A DNA stretch of 26,009 bases from Bacillota bacterium (GCA_023399095.1 JAEWQS010000014.1:1-26009); one strand, 5' to 3'. Positions 1-8,798 are shown, counted from the stretch's first letter. Numbers and translations are program-made. Notes: generated by a model from the letters alone, not told the origin.

Positions 1-2650
1 TATATTCAATTGAGCCTTCAAACGTTTTACCTTTCAGGTCAAGGGTGAGGCTTTTACCATCTTTGAGGTCAATCTTAAGCGGATCAACAAAAGCGATATC
101 GTCCAACAGCGCAATGGTATCCCCGTCCGCTGCCGCGTTAACCGCCGTCTGCACCGCATAGTATTCCGTGCCCGTCGTCGAATTTTTAGCCGCGATGGTT
201 GCAGGCGAAAACGCAAGATATCGGTAGTAAAAAATGTTGGCCGCATTGTAAGTGACCCTTGGCGTTCCATTGTCTTGCTTGCTCGCTGTGACATTCACAT
301 TGGGGTAGAGGCTCAAATCCGGGGCTGTGTTCATCGCCATATAGCCACCCGAAATCACAGCCGAACCGCTTGTCACTGCAATTTTTCCGTCGGAGTCGTT
401 ATAAATCGCATAGCCGTAGTCGGTATTCTCTATCGTTCCGCCGGCAATTTCAAGAAGGATATCCTCAGTGTTTGCAAAGGTGCGCAGATAAATCGTACCT
501 GTCTTGGAAACAGCCCTGTCTGCACTGGTGACCTTAGCTGAGCCGCTGATGGTGATTTTTCCTGTGCTATCGTTGTAAATGGCACATCCGCTTTTGCTTC
601 TTACCATGCCATTCGAAACAACGCTCACGCTCCCGGTGCCATAGTTGTAAATCGCCGCACACTGAGACAAATCCCGGGCGTTTTCTACGATGCCTCCGGC
701 AACAACTAGGCTGCCGCCGTCCAGAAAAATCGTATAGCCCGTATCATGTATGCTGGTGACCACGCCGCCGCCTTCTGTACTGTCATCGGTGAGGGTCAGC
801 GTGCCGCTGCCGCTATGACTGATGGCGCTTCTAACGTTGCTGTCTATCGTGTAGCCGTTCAGGTTGATGGTGAAGCTTTTATCATTGCCGCTGGCAATCG
901 TAATGGGAGAAGTCAGGTTGATGTTCCCCAGCAAATTAATGATCTGGCCGTTATCCGTTATCACATCAACCGCTTCTTGCAGATTGGTGTAAACGTCGCT
1001 GCCTATCCGGGCGATATCGGGCGCAGGTTCAAACTTGAGATATTTGTAGGTTTTGATATTATAATCATAATCATAATAGGTATGCTCCGGAGAGCTTCCA
1101 TCATAGTGGGTGCTCGCTGTGATCTTCACATCGCCGTAGCTGTTTATATCCGGGGCCGCACTCATCGCTTGGTAGCCACCCTTTATAGTAGACGAACCAC
1201 TAGAGATTACGATTTTTCCGGGGCCCCTGTTTTCAATTGCCGTTCCATCGGTGCTTTCTATCGTTCCGCCGCTGATTTCAAGGATGGTTGTATCAGCTAT
1301 GCCGGCGTCAGTCCAAATCGCAGCGGATGATTTATTGATAATCGCAGCCGTTCCGCTAATGGTAATTTTCCCGGTACCTACATTATCGATCGTGACGAAA
1401 ATAACCGGTTCTGTTGAAAAACCGGTATTTTCCACAGTACCGCTATCAACACTAAGCTTTCCTCCACTTAGACGAATAGTTGCCAAATATCCGCTGGTGA
1501 TCTTGCCAACCCCGTCGATACTCTTATCTGTAATGGTCAGCGTACCGCTGCCGTTATGACGAATGGCGCAGTCATTAACGCCGCCGACCAGCGTTTTGCC
1601 GTTTAGGTCAATGGTGAAGCTTTTATCATTGCCGCTGGCAATGGTGAGGGCATTCGTAAGATCGATATTCTCTAACAATTGAATGGTTTGATTGTTTGCC
1701 GTCATCGCATTAACCGCTGCTTGCAGGCTATGGTAGATTGTACCTGTCACCGTGTTTTTAACAGCCATGGTCTCAGTAAACTTGAGGTATTTATATTGGC
1801 TGATCTTATTAGGATCATAAATGGAGACAGGGTTACTACCGTCATCGCTTTCGCTTGCCGTGATCTTCGCATCGAGATAACCAGTCAGATCCGGGGCTTT
1901 GTTCATCGCCTGATAGCCGCTCTTTATAATGGGCGATCCGCTTGGAATGATGATGTTTCCGGAGCTGCAAGAAATCCCCCAGCCTGTGCTTGAACTCACG
2001 ATGCCGCCGGAAACTCTCACAGTGCCAGCTGCAAGACTTATAATACCGTTGCTGCCGCCACTCACCGTGCCGCCGGAGACGTTCACGCTGCCGGCGCCCC
2101 TGTTGACAATTGAATATAAATTGCTTTCCACCGTACCGGCCGAAACAGTGACGACACCGCTCGTTTGGTTAGTAATTGCCGCGCCGTTACTGACACTGAT
2201 CCTGCTGCCGTCAATAACAAGGCTGCCGGTTCCGCTCCCTAGAGAAATCGCGGAACTGCCGGCAGATGGCGTTGCGATGGTAACCTTGCCGTTCTTGCTG
2301 TCACTGCCGTCGGTGATGGTCAGCATGCCGCTGCCGTTTTGATTGATGGCGGTCGTATCGCCGCTGCTCAGCGTCCAGCCGTTTAGGTCGAGAGTGGTGG
2401 CTTTACTTGTCGTAAAGGTCAGTCCGATAGTGGATACGTCAGATTGGAGTTGAATATATATACCTGAGGAAGAGCTGTTTGTAGCGCTCACGGCATCGGC
2501 AAGGTTGCCGCTGCTTGTCCAATTGACCACATCGCCTTGACCCACCGTGCCCCAACGGGCTTGGTAAGAAGATTCCGCCATAGCCGAAACCGGCATCAAA
2601 GAGAATACCATGCACAGTGAAAGAAGCGTACTTAATAATCGTCTATTCAT
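1..2650 (-). CDS. Large secreted repeat protein, beta-helix type (C-terminus beyond window)
   Basis: An uninterrupted frame of 883 codons runs from ATG at 2650 to the left edge, so the C-terminus and any wall anchor are missing. A ribosome site (CGGAG) lies about 8 nt upstream. Residues 1-25 form a signal peptide (MNRRLLSTLL..., ending near VSAMAE). The rest is built of about four modules, 248-275 residues apart. Each module opens with an amphipathic stretch (such as SLQAAVNAMT), followed by an LDLNGK-type strand, a GTLTITD strand and many short G-G-T/S-V rungs, and closes with a YKYLKF-type motif. Such short strand-turn rungs are typical of right-handed beta-helix surface proteins; adhesion or glycan contact would be inference, and no catalytic motif is visible. 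The frame begins 24 nt after the mini-LemA gene stop, so the two are probably co-transcribed. Confidence 0.85.
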   Translation of the reverse strand, partial: MNRRLLSTLLSLCMVFSLMPVSAMAESSYQARWGTVGQGDVVNWTSSGNLADAVSATNSSSSGIYIQLQSDVSTIGLTFTTSKATTLDLNGWTLSSGDTTAINQNGSGMLTITDGSDSKNGKVTIATPSAGSSAISLGSGTGSLVIDGSRISVSNGAAITNQTSGVVTVSAGTVESNLYSIVNRGAGSVNVSGGTVSGGSNGIISLAAGTVRVSGGIVSSSTGWGISCSSGNIIIPSGSPIIKSGYQAMNKAPDLTGYLDAKITASESDDGSNPVSIYDPNKISQYKYLKFTETMAVKNTVTGTIYHSLQAAVNAMTANNQTIQLLENIDLTNALTIASGNDKSFTIDLNGKTLVGGVNDCAIRHNGSGTLTITDKSIDGVGKITSGYLATIRLSGGKLSVDSGTVENTGFSTEPVIFVTIDNVGTGKITISGTAAIINKSSAAIWTDAGIADTTILEISGGTIESTDGTAIENRGPGKIVISSGSSTIKGGYQAMSAAPDINSYGDVKITASTHYDGSSPEHTYYDYDYNIKTYKYLKFEPAPDIARIGSDVYTNLQEAVDVITDNGQIINLLGNINLTSPITIASGNDKSFTINLNGYTIDSNVRSAISHSGSGTLTLTDDSTEGGGVVTSIHDTGYTIFLDGGSLVVAGGIVENARDLSQCAAIYNYGTGSVSVVSNGMVRSKSGCAIYNDSTGKITISGSAKVTSADRAVSKTGTIYLRTFANTEDILLEIAGGTIENTDYGYAIYNDSDGKIAVTSGSAVISGGYMAMNTAPDLSLYPNVNVTASKQDNGTPRVTYNAANIFYYRYLAFSPATIAAKNSTTGTEYYAVQTAVNAAADGDTIALLDDIAFVDPLKIDLKDGKSLTLDLKGKTFEGSIEY
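867..898. repeat. 32-bp exact repeat, copy A, inside surface-protein modules
   Basis: The 32 bases here are identical to those at 1611-1642. The copies are 744 bp (248 codons) apart and in the same frame. They encode the IASGNDKSFTI strand at the same place in two successive modules. Exact nucleotide identity in a region where the flanking module sequence has diverged points to recent duplication or gene conversion between modules. Confidence 0.9.
1611..1642. repeat. 32-bp exact repeat, copy B
   Basis: Partner of 867-898; identical over 32 bases and in the same reading frame of the surface protein. Confidence 0.9.
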
Positions 2651-2673
2651 ATTTTTTTCTCCGTTTCGGTATA

Positions 2674-2997
2674 TCATGATCCATCCGTTTTTTGAATGGC
2701 ACTATAGCCTAATAGAAGCGCGGGAATCCTGTTTACGGGCTTGTACAGGGCTGCTTCGTAGTTCTTTACAGATTCGTGGTAGATCGATCGGCTGATGCTC
2801 AGGGAATTTGCCGCCGCCGCTTCGTATGGTCCTCCGGACACTTGTGCGCGACCGTCTATATGAAGCCGCACCTGCCGAATGGCATTTGCCACGCTCTGTT
2901 TTGCCCTCGCCAATTCTCGGTGAACTGTGATAAACCAGATTATCAGCAGCCCTGCAGAACCAACCCCAACAAGAAGCCAGACAAACCAGGCTGTCAT
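2674..2997 (-). CDS. Mini-LemA-like single-TM membrane protein
   Basis: A 107-residue protein. ATG at 2997 is chosen over an upstream in-frame ATG at 3051 because AAGGAGAGG sits about 6 nt before it. Residues 3-24 form one transmembrane helix. A basic/amphipathic helix (ELARAKQSVANAIRQVRL) follows, and the C-terminal segment (about 70-100) carries the IYHESVKNYEAAL...RIPALLLGY pattern of the end of LemA proteins (YN..V..YN....FP). LemA proteins are usually about 185 residues, so the central helical bundle appears to be missing. I read it as a short LemA-related family rather than a fresh deletion, because the frame is intact and the ribosome site is good. The surface-protein gene follows 24 nt downstream. 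Function is unknown; a role at the cell envelope is inference. Confidence 0.7.
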   Translation of the reverse strand: MTAWFVWLLVGVGSAGLLIIWFITVHRELARAKQSVANAIRQVRLHIDGRAQVSGGPYEAAAANSLSISRSIYHESVKNYEAALYKPVNRIPALLLGYSAIQKTDGS

Positions 2998-3118
2998 AAA
3001 TGGCCTCTCCTTTCCAAACTTATAAATGGGTACCCTCCATACTATCAGCATGGAATGGCGAATCGGATTTTGGTAATGTCCTATAAATTAATCTGTTTCG
3101 TATCCGTTGTTGGTCTAG

Positions 3119-3148
3119 GCCCTCCGGCATCGAAATGTCGCCGGAGGG
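3119..3148 (-). terminator. Hairpin between protease and mini-LemA genes
   Basis: A perfect 9-bp GC-rich stem (CCCTCCGGC, 3120-3128, with GCCGGAGGG, 3140-3148) with an 11-nt loop begins just past the protease stop. There is no T-run on the minus strand, so it may be a weak terminator or an mRNA-stabilising hairpin. Confidence 0.45.
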
Positions 3149-3161
3149 TCGCAAACCATGT

Positions 3162-5171
3162 TTACGGTTCCATCAATTTTACGGTGATCTGCCCATCGAC
3201 AGAGGTCATCACCGCAAAATCACTTTGGTATGTGTTGCCGAATATATCGTTTATCTCGTACCGATAATAGTAGACGCCATCAAACAGGGTTGCTTCTTCC
3301 GCAATAACCGGGCCGCTGACAGTAAAGCCGCCGCCCACGAAGGAAGCGTCGTCGCCGGTGGCGAGGTCGTAAGCTTCAAACACAAACTCCACCAAATCGC
3401 CATCTTGCAGCTTCCTGACTTCGCGGCTGCTCATGCCGGATTCACTGTCAATACCGTCCCAAGTGCCAATAACTTCGTATTCGGCGCTATTGAGGTGGTA
3501 GAGCATACGCAGATTAGTGGACTGGCCGTTGACCTGCACAGGTACTGTGTAGAGTATATAATCGTCCGTAAAGCTTAGAGCCACCATCATGCACAGGTTA
3601 TCATTGATAATTGTCCACGTATTTCTGTAGTTATCCTTGAACTGGCTCCCGTCTTCGTTTTGATTCACGTCGAAATCGCTGCCCAGATACCAAAGGGTAT
3701 TGCTTTCATCATCCTGATAATATAGATCATAAGAAACGGTGCTGACGATTTGCGCGCCCTCGGTCACATCTAGGATGATAGAACCCTCCTCGCTCAGCGT
3801 GGTAGTAAATGAGCACGTAAACTCATCTGGATTCAATGCTTGGGCGGATTCTATTGTGTCAACGGACATTTGCTCTGCGGGGGGTGCTATCTCTTGAGTC
3901 AGGAACACGGGCTGGCTTATCACCACGCCTTCGGGTACCGTCCAATCGTACAGACCCTCCAAGAATCGCAAATACTCGCCGCTGGTTGCCGCAAGAGTGG
4001 CGTATTGATCCAGCTCACCCGGCATGACGGCCAAAGGCACATAGATAGACAGGCCGTTGCTCCGTTGCCGCCCTTCGCCTGCCACGTTGTAGGGGACTGC
4101 CGAAAAGAGAGCGCTGAGCAGCGCGTCGCCTGTATCGCCGAGCACGCCTTCTGCGCATAAGGTTAGGTCACCTAGGTCAACCATGTTGGTGTAGCCTTCG
4201 CTATCGTTGTTTCCACCGTAATTTTCTGCCCTGACAATGGCTTGCGTAAATGGCTGCAGCTTCTCCGTAACGGAAGTGAAGCCCTTCATTTCAGCAGCCA
4301 TCGCGTCAAAGGCTGAGATCAGCGCGGGAACCTGCGACAGATCGGTGACAGCCAAAGTGGCAAGGCTCTCGGTGCCGCCTGCCGCACATTTGTCATAAAA
4401 GCTGTCGCAAATGGTTGTGCCTAGTGCGAGGCCATCTGCCGTTGGCGCTGCCGTAAGGGCGTTAAGCCATGCCGTATAGTCCCAGCCGGTGCCGGGCTCA
4501 AGCTCCTGCGAGGCCACCATGTAGCGGGCATAGGGCGTTAAGGCTGCCGCCGTTTCCATGGTGGACATGAGGCAGGCGTCAAAGCCCACCAGTTCAAACT
4601 GCGTCCCGGCCATGGATAGGCCTTGGGACAGCTCCTTGAGATTGAGCATATCGCCGTCATGAAGCTCGTCTACCGCAATGCCAGCCACGCTGCCGCCGCC
4701 GTGATCCCACATGACGCACATATATTTTTCTGCCGGGTAGGTTTCAACGCCCCATTGCAAGAAACTTCCCAGCGTTTGCGCCTCGCCCATGTTGGCCAAG
4801 GGCTGACTATCCAGCAGCTCGATGTTTTCGGAAACCACTTTCCATCTCTGTGTTTGGCTGGGGTCGATACCATCGATGGCCCATTGCTGTGTGCCGCCGG
4901 TTTCGATAATAACGTTCACCTTATCTGAAACTGCAGCGTGTGTCATTTCCTCTATATTTATTGAGGCATATCCGCCGTTGGTTTCCAGATCGGTGCCGCA
5001 AAGATAGACAAGTATCGTCCATGTGTCGCCGTCTGGATTGCTGAGTGTGATGCCTTGGCTTTGTGCCAAAGCTGTTTGAATGGGGGGTTGCTCTTGTATG
5101 CCTGCGCTGCAACCGGCAAAGAGGGTCAGCATAAGCGCAATGGTCAATAAGAGATACAAAATTTTCTTCAT
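3162..5171 (-). CDS. Clostripain-family (C11) cysteine peptidase lipoprotein
   Basis: A 669-residue exported lipoprotein. ATG at 5171 is chosen because AAGGAG lies 6 nt upstream and a signal peptide starts there (MKKILYLLLTIALM); the lipobox LFAGC makes Cys21 the lipidated residue. The catalytic domain starts near residue 45 (WTILVYLCGTDLE). It shows both clostripain signatures: WDHGGG with the catalytic His at about 157 and FDACLM with the nucleophile Cys at about 200. C11 enzymes generally cleave after basic residues and mature autocatalytically; specificity here is inferred. The second half (about 430-669) is beta-rich, ending in a domain that may bind substrate or wall. The gene is divergent from the two-component operon. 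A TTGACA box lies at 5212-5217 on its strand, but the -10 (5189-5194) is poor. Confidence 0.88.
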   Translation of the reverse strand: MKKILYLLLTIALMLTLFAGCSAGIQEQPPIQTALAQSQGITLSNPDGDTWTILVYLCGTDLETNGGYASINIEEMTHAAVSDKVNVIIETGGTQQWAIDGIDPSQTQRWKVVSENIELLDSQPLANMGEAQTLGSFLQWGVETYPAEKYMCVMWDHGGGSVAGIAVDELHDGDMLNLKELSQGLSMAGTQFELVGFDACLMSTMETAAALTPYARYMVASQELEPGTGWDYTAWLNALTAAPTADGLALGTTICDSFYDKCAAGGTESLATLAVTDLSQVPALISAFDAMAAEMKGFTSVTEKLQPFTQAIVRAENYGGNNDSEGYTNMVDLGDLTLCAEGVLGDTGDALLSALFSAVPYNVAGEGRQRSNGLSIYVPLAVMPGELDQYATLAATSGEYLRFLEGLYDWTVPEGVVISQPVFLTQEIAPPAEQMSVDTIESAQALNPDEFTCSFTTTLSEEGSIILDVTEGAQIVSTVSYDLYYQDDESNTLWYLGSDFDVNQNEDGSQFKDNYRNTWTIINDNLCMMVALSFTDDYILYTVPVQVNGQSTNLRMLYHLNSAEYEVIGTWDGIDSESGMSSREVRKLQDGDLVEFVFEAYDLATGDDASFVGGGFTVSGPVIAEEATLFDGVYYYRYEINDIFGNTYQSDFAVMTSVDGQITVKLMEP

Positions 5172-5256
5172 GATTTCTCCTTGTTGTTTATCAATGATGT
5201 CTAAGCACATTTGTCAATGGCTCATGGTTCAAGCATAACAGTATTTATATATCAAA

Positions 5257-5299
5257 ACCGTCCTGCGCATGAACGGTGGTGCTTTTTGTTGTAAACGGT
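5257..5299. promoter_or_regulatory. Candidate LytTR-type operator: three ACGGT half-sites
   Basis: AACGGT occurs at 5272-5277 and again at 5294-5299, a 22-bp repeat distance. An inverted copy (ACCGT) lies at 5257-5261. LytTR/AgrA-type regulators bind pairs of short direct repeats about two helical turns apart. The sites lie between the promoter region of the clostripain gene and the -10 box of the response-regulator gene, so autoregulation plus control of the protease is plausible. This is inference from spacing and position. Confidence 0.4.
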
Positions 5300-5330
5300 C
5301 AAGAAGTAGTGCCACCAAGCAAGCTGCGTA

Positions 5331-5370
5331 TGGTAGAATAGAAAATATCATGCACGAATAAACGGGGTGA
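5331..5370 (+). promoter_or_regulatory. Extended -10 promoter and RBS of the response-regulator gene
   Basis: TGG followed by TAGAAT (5334-5339) makes an extended -10 without a recognisable -35, which suits an activator-dependent promoter. The ribosome site GGGGTGA (5364-5370) lies 6 nt before the ATG at 5377. Confidence 0.5.
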
Positions 5371-5376
5371 CCTAAT

Positions 5377-6099
5377 ATGCGTATTGCAATTTGTGATGAT
5401 CATTTAAAAGAGCTAAGTAAGCTCTCAAAGCTGCTGGGTGACTATCGGGAAAAAACCAAAGCGTGTTTTACTTACATCACCTATTCAGATAGTATTACGC
5501 TTCTGGAGGATGTGCGCAAAGGTGGTTTTGACTTTCTGCTTTTGGATGTGATGATGCCGCTGGTAAACGGAATGGAGACTGCGCATGAAGTCAGGGAGTT
5601 TGATGAAAACATCAAGATTGCGTTTTTGACATCTTCGCCGGAATTCGCCGTGGAAAGCTATTCCGTAGAGGCATTTGCCTACCTGTTGAAGCCTGCCACA
5701 GCAGATAATCTCTTTCCTGTTTTGGACAAGCTGTTCCGCATTGCTCAAAAACCGGAAGACAGTTTGTCCGTCAAATTTCAAAATGGCGTAGCAAACATAC
5801 CGTTTTTCAGGCTTGCCTATGTCGAAGTCATGAACAGAGAGCTGTGCTTTCATTTGACGGATGGCAGTATAAGAGAACTGGTCGCGCCGCTTGCTGATTA
5901 TGAAGGCGTACTTTTACAAAGGCCGGAGTTTATTCGCGTACACAGAGCGTTTATCGTTAACCTTTGGCAAGTACAGGAGCTTCGATCTGCAGATGTCCTG
6001 ACTTATACAGGCAGTGTCGTGCCGGTTTCCCGGCGGCTTTATGCACAAGTACGCAAGGCATATGTGGATCAGCTATTCGCGGAAAAGGGTGTTAAGTAA
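5377..6099 (+). CDS. LytTR-family response regulator (AgrA/LytR type)
   Basis: A 240-residue cytoplasmic transcription regulator. Residues 1-120 form a receiver domain with the acidic pair D7/D8, the phospho-acceptor Asp57 in LLLDVMMP, the conserved Thr/Ser in FLTSS and the Lys in YLLKPA. Residues 130-235 form a LytTR DNA-binding domain with the typical IPFFRLAYVEV start, FIRVHRAFIVNL core and VPVSRRLYAQVR end. It would be phosphorylated by the sensor kinase encoded immediately downstream, whose start codon overlaps its stop (TAATG). Targets are not shown by the sequence. The repeated ACGGT sites upstream suggest autoregulation and control of the divergent clostripain gene. Confidence 0.92.
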   Translation: MRIAICDDHLKELSKLSKLLGDYREKTKACFTYITYSDSITLLEDVRKGGFDFLLLDVMMPLVNGMETAHEVREFDENIKIAFLTSSPEFAVESYSVEAFAYLLKPATADNLFPVLDKLFRIAQKPEDSLSVKFQNGVANIPFFRLAYVEVMNRELCFHLTDGSIRELVAPLADYEGVLLQRPEFIRVHRAFIVNLWQVQELRSADVLTYTGSVVPVSRRLYAQVRKAYVDQLFAEKGVK

Positions 6100-7361
6100 T
6101 GACGGTCATTTTGGGATTGCTTGTGCTGCTATACGGAACTTTGCTCACAATCGGCTTTGCGGGTGGGTGCACCTCAAATAAGGAGCGCCGCGAGGTGGCA
6201 GTGTTGAGCGTTATCATTTTGACGATGCAAATACTCAGCTACTTCCTTTTTGGGCTTGAAAACACTAGAAAACTCTATCCGCTCATTTCCCATCTTCCGA
6301 TTTTCCTTGTGTTGGTGTTTCGCTTCAAACGACCGTGGGGCGTTGCGCTGGCAAGCATTTTGACCGCATATTTCTGCTGTCAGCTGCCGCAGTGGATTGG
6401 GACGGTTACGCATCATCTGTTCGGCACTACGCTGGCTTATGCACTGGGTTATATACTTTCTTTGGTTCCGCTGTTTATTCTTCTTTGGCGGTATTTCGTC
6501 AAGGCAGCATATAGAGCAATGACCTATTCCAAACGGTCGTTGCTGTTGTTGGGCGGCCTTCCTTTATTCTATTACCTGTTTGACTATGCCACCGCCATAT
6601 ATACCGATGCTTTGTATACGGGCGTGCGGATGGTCACCGAATTCCTTCCCGCAGCGATGGCGTTTTTTTATGTGGCGTTTGTTTCAGCCTACCATCAGGA
6701 AGTTCAGCGACGCAACAGGCTGGAGACGGATAACGCTATACTCACAGTGCAATCTGAGCGGGCCAAAAACGAAATATTTGCGTTGCATCAGGTGCAGCAA
6801 CAGACCTCGATTTACCGCCATGACATGCGCCATCACCTCTCTCTTCTGAGTAGCTATCTTGAAACCGGCGAGATTTCCATGGCGAGTGAGTACATACGAC
6901 AGGCGCAAACCGATATAGACAAGTTCGTACCAGTACGATACTGCGAGAACAACGCTGTTAATCTGATTCTGTCTTCTTTCGCTGCGAAAGCAAAGCAGCA
7001 GGATGTGGCCTTCAGCGCGGAAGTCAATATCCCCACCGCCCTGTCGCTTTCGGAAACAGAGCTATGTGCGCTTCTGTCCAACGGATTGGATAATGCTGTT
7101 TACGCCGCTGCACAAATGGACGAGGATGCGCAACGAACGGTGCGCATCAACTGTCAGCCACATAAGGATAAATTGCTCATTTATATCAGCAATCCATACC
7201 GGGGAACCGTCACGATGCGGGAGGGATTGCCGCAAAGCACCAAGCCGCAGCATGGCTTTGGCGCTAAAAGCATCAGGATGATTGCTAAAAAGCACAATGG
7301 CTACTGCGCGTTTGAAGCTGAGGATGGGCTGTTCACTTTAAAAGTCGTACTTCCGCTTTGA
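6099..7361 (+). CDS. GHKL-type sensor histidine kinase (AgrC-like topology)
   Basis: A 420-residue kinase whose ATG overlaps the response-regulator stop by one base, so translation is coupled. Residues 1-198 are hydrophobic with about six transmembrane helices and no large external sensor domain. A linking coiled coil (about 200-232) leads to the H-box IYRHDMRHH with phospho-acceptor His241. The ATP-binding part has the N-box LLSNGLDNAVYAA (Asn328/Asn332) and a G-box HGFGAKSI near 390. This is the layout of peptide-sensing AgrC/ComD-like kinases. No AgrD-like peptide or AgrB processing gene is visible nearby, so the signal is unknown. Confidence 0.9.
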   Translation: MTVILGLLVLLYGTLLTIGFAGGCTSNKERREVAVLSVIILTMQILSYFLFGLENTRKLYPLISHLPIFLVLVFRFKRPWGVALASILTAYFCCQLPQWIGTVTHHLFGTTLAYALGYILSLVPLFILLWRYFVKAAYRAMTYSKRSLLLLGGLPLFYYLFDYATAIYTDALYTGVRMVTEFLPAAMAFFYVAFVSAYHQEVQRRNRLETDNAILTVQSERAKNEIFALHQVQQQTSIYRHDMRHHLSLLSSYLETGEISMASEYIRQAQTDIDKFVPVRYCENNAVNLILSSFAAKAKQQDVAFSAEVNIPTALSLSETELCALLSNGLDNAVYAAAQMDEDAQRTVRINCQPHKDKLLIYISNPYRGTVTMREGLPQSTKPQHGFGAKSIRMIAKKHNGYCAFEAEDGLFTLKVVLPL

Positions 7362-7500
7362 TGGGAACAAAATGATAATCTTGCACAATTGTACAGATAT
7401 ATAGATAACCATAGTATGTGATGTATATAAGTAAAATCGTTTACATGGTAAAACACATCCCTAACATTAACATGATAAATACCTAGCGAAGCAGAACAAA

Positions 7501-7526
7501 GTTTTTATGATTATAACCATAAAAAC
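7501..7526. promoter_or_regulatory. 26-bp near-perfect palindrome, candidate operator
   Basis: GTTTTTATG (7501-7509) pairs with CATAAAAAC (7518-7526). The centre TTATAA is itself palindromic, leaving one mismatched pair out of 13. It ends 2 bp before the -35 box of the ATPase gene, which suits a dimeric regulator. It is too A+T-rich to be a good terminator for the kinase gene. Confidence 0.5.
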
Positions 7527-7528
7527 AG

Positions 7529-7557
7529 TTGACTTTACGGGTATAAATCGGTATAGT
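7529..7557 (+). promoter_or_regulatory. Sigma-A type promoter of the AAA ATPase gene
   Basis: TTGACT (7529-7534), a 17-bp spacer, then TATAGT (7552-7557). The start codon at 7587 lies 30 bp downstream, giving a short leader with ribosome site GAGGTG. A second TATAAT (7563-7568) lacks a matching -35. The remaining sequence from 7362 to 7500 shows no gene. Confidence 0.7.
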
Positions 7558-7586
7558 TTGCGTATAATGGGAATGAGGTGATATCT

Positions 7587-8798
7587 ATGATAAAACGTCC
7601 TCAGTATACAGAGCAAATAACACCATACATTGATGCTCCGCTGGTTAAAATATTAACCGGTGTAAGACGGTGCGGAAAATCCACGATACTGCTCCTGATT
7701 ATGGACGAATTAAAATTGCGCGGAATCTCTGAACAGAGCATTATCCATTATAACTTTGATTCTATGAAGTATGATTACATCAAGGACTCTAAAAGCCTTT
7801 ACAAGGAAGTCCAAAGCAGCTTAAATTCCAACGGAAAAACCTATCTGTTTTTGGATGAAGTTCAGGAGATCAAGGATTGGGAAAAGGCTGTAAACAGCTT
7901 TATGAACGATTTTGATGTAGACATCTATGTGACTGGTTCCAACTCGCGAATGATGTCTTCCGAAATATCTACGTATCTTACAGGGCGTTATATATCGTTT
8001 CGGGTATTTCCATTATCTTTTTCGGAATACCTGAGTTTCAAAGGAACCTATTCGCCCGTAGAATCCCCTCACTTAGAACTGGCTAACTATCTGATGATGG
8101 GAGGCTTTCCTGCATTACATCTGCGAGCCTATACGCAAAACGAAGCATATACAATCGTTCGCGATATATACAATTCCACTATATTTACAGATATCGTACA
8201 ACGTAATCAGATTAGAAAAACTGATCAGTTTGAACGTATTGTGAAGTTCGTTTTTGATAACGTTGGCCGAACCTTTTCCGCTAACTCGATTTCTTCATAT
8301 TTGAAGAGTCAGCACAGAAGTGTCGATATTGAGACGGTTTATAGCTATCTCTCCAAACTTGAAAATGCGTATATCATACACCGCTGCTCTCGGTATGATC
8401 TCCAAGGGAAAGAAATATTGAAGACTCAAGAAAAGTTTTATCTAGCCGATCCTGCTTTTAAATACAGCGTTCTCGGTTATTCGCCGACATTGGTTGCCGC
8501 GATGCTTGAAAATCTCGTGTACTTAGAACTCTTGCGACGGGGCTATGGAGTCTATGTGGGCAAGCTTAACAATGCAGAGGTAGACTTTGTTGCACAAAAA
8601 CAAAATGAGCGCTTATATATACAGGTTACAAAAGAGATAACCGAACAGACTACGGAAATACGTGAATATGATCGATTGCTTGGTATCCGAGATAATTATC
8701 CAAAATATGTACTCCGCACCGACGAATTTGCCGCAGGAAATTATGAGGGAATCAAGACGATGCACGTTGCAGATTTTCTGTTAAGTAGCGAATTTTGA
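7587..8798 (+). CDS. AAA_14 / DUF4143 family ATPase
   Basis: A 403-residue cytoplasmic protein. ATG at 7587 is preferred to an in-frame GTG at 7578 because GAGGTG lies 6 nt before it. The N-terminal AAA domain has Walker A GVRRCGKST (about 25-33), Walker B YLFLDEVQ (about 86-93) and a sensor stretch YVTGSNSRMM. The C-terminal DUF4143 half begins near residue 205 and ends in an EVDFVA...LYIQVTKEI pattern that resembles a restriction-endonuclease-like fold. The family is widespread, often horizontally transferred and of unsettled function. The gene is a monocistronic unit with its own promoter. It is visibly A+T-richer than the operon on either side, and the 25-bp repeat lies just after its stop, both consistent with acquisition. 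Confidence 0.9.
   Translation: MIKRPQYTEQITPYIDAPLVKILTGVRRCGKSTILLLIMDELKLRGISEQSIIHYNFDSMKYDYIKDSKSLYKEVQSSLNSNGKTYLFLDEVQEIKDWEKAVNSFMNDFDVDIYVTGSNSRMMSSEISTYLTGRYISFRVFPLSFSEYLSFKGTYSPVESPHLELANYLMMGGFPALHLRAYTQNEAYTIVRDIYNSTIFTDIVQRNQIRKTDQFERIVKFVFDNVGRTFSANSISSYLKSQHRSVDIETVYSYLSKLENAYIIHRCSRYDLQGKEILKTQEKFYLADPAFKYSVLGYSPTLVAAMLENLVYLELLRRGYGVYVGKLNNAEVDFVAQKQNERLYIQVTKEITEQTTEIREYDRLLGIRDNYPKYVLRTDEFAAGNYEGIKTMHVADFLLSSEF

Noticed and set aside
275..2342. Several plus-strand open frames of 88-194 codons
   Set aside because: They are antisense to the 883-codon surface protein frame, have repetitive low-complexity translations and no ribosome sites.
7362..7500. Possible AgrD-like signal peptide gene near the GHKL kinase
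   Set aside because: No short frame with a ribosome site and a conserved Cys/Ser plus acidic tail exists here or in 5211-5376.
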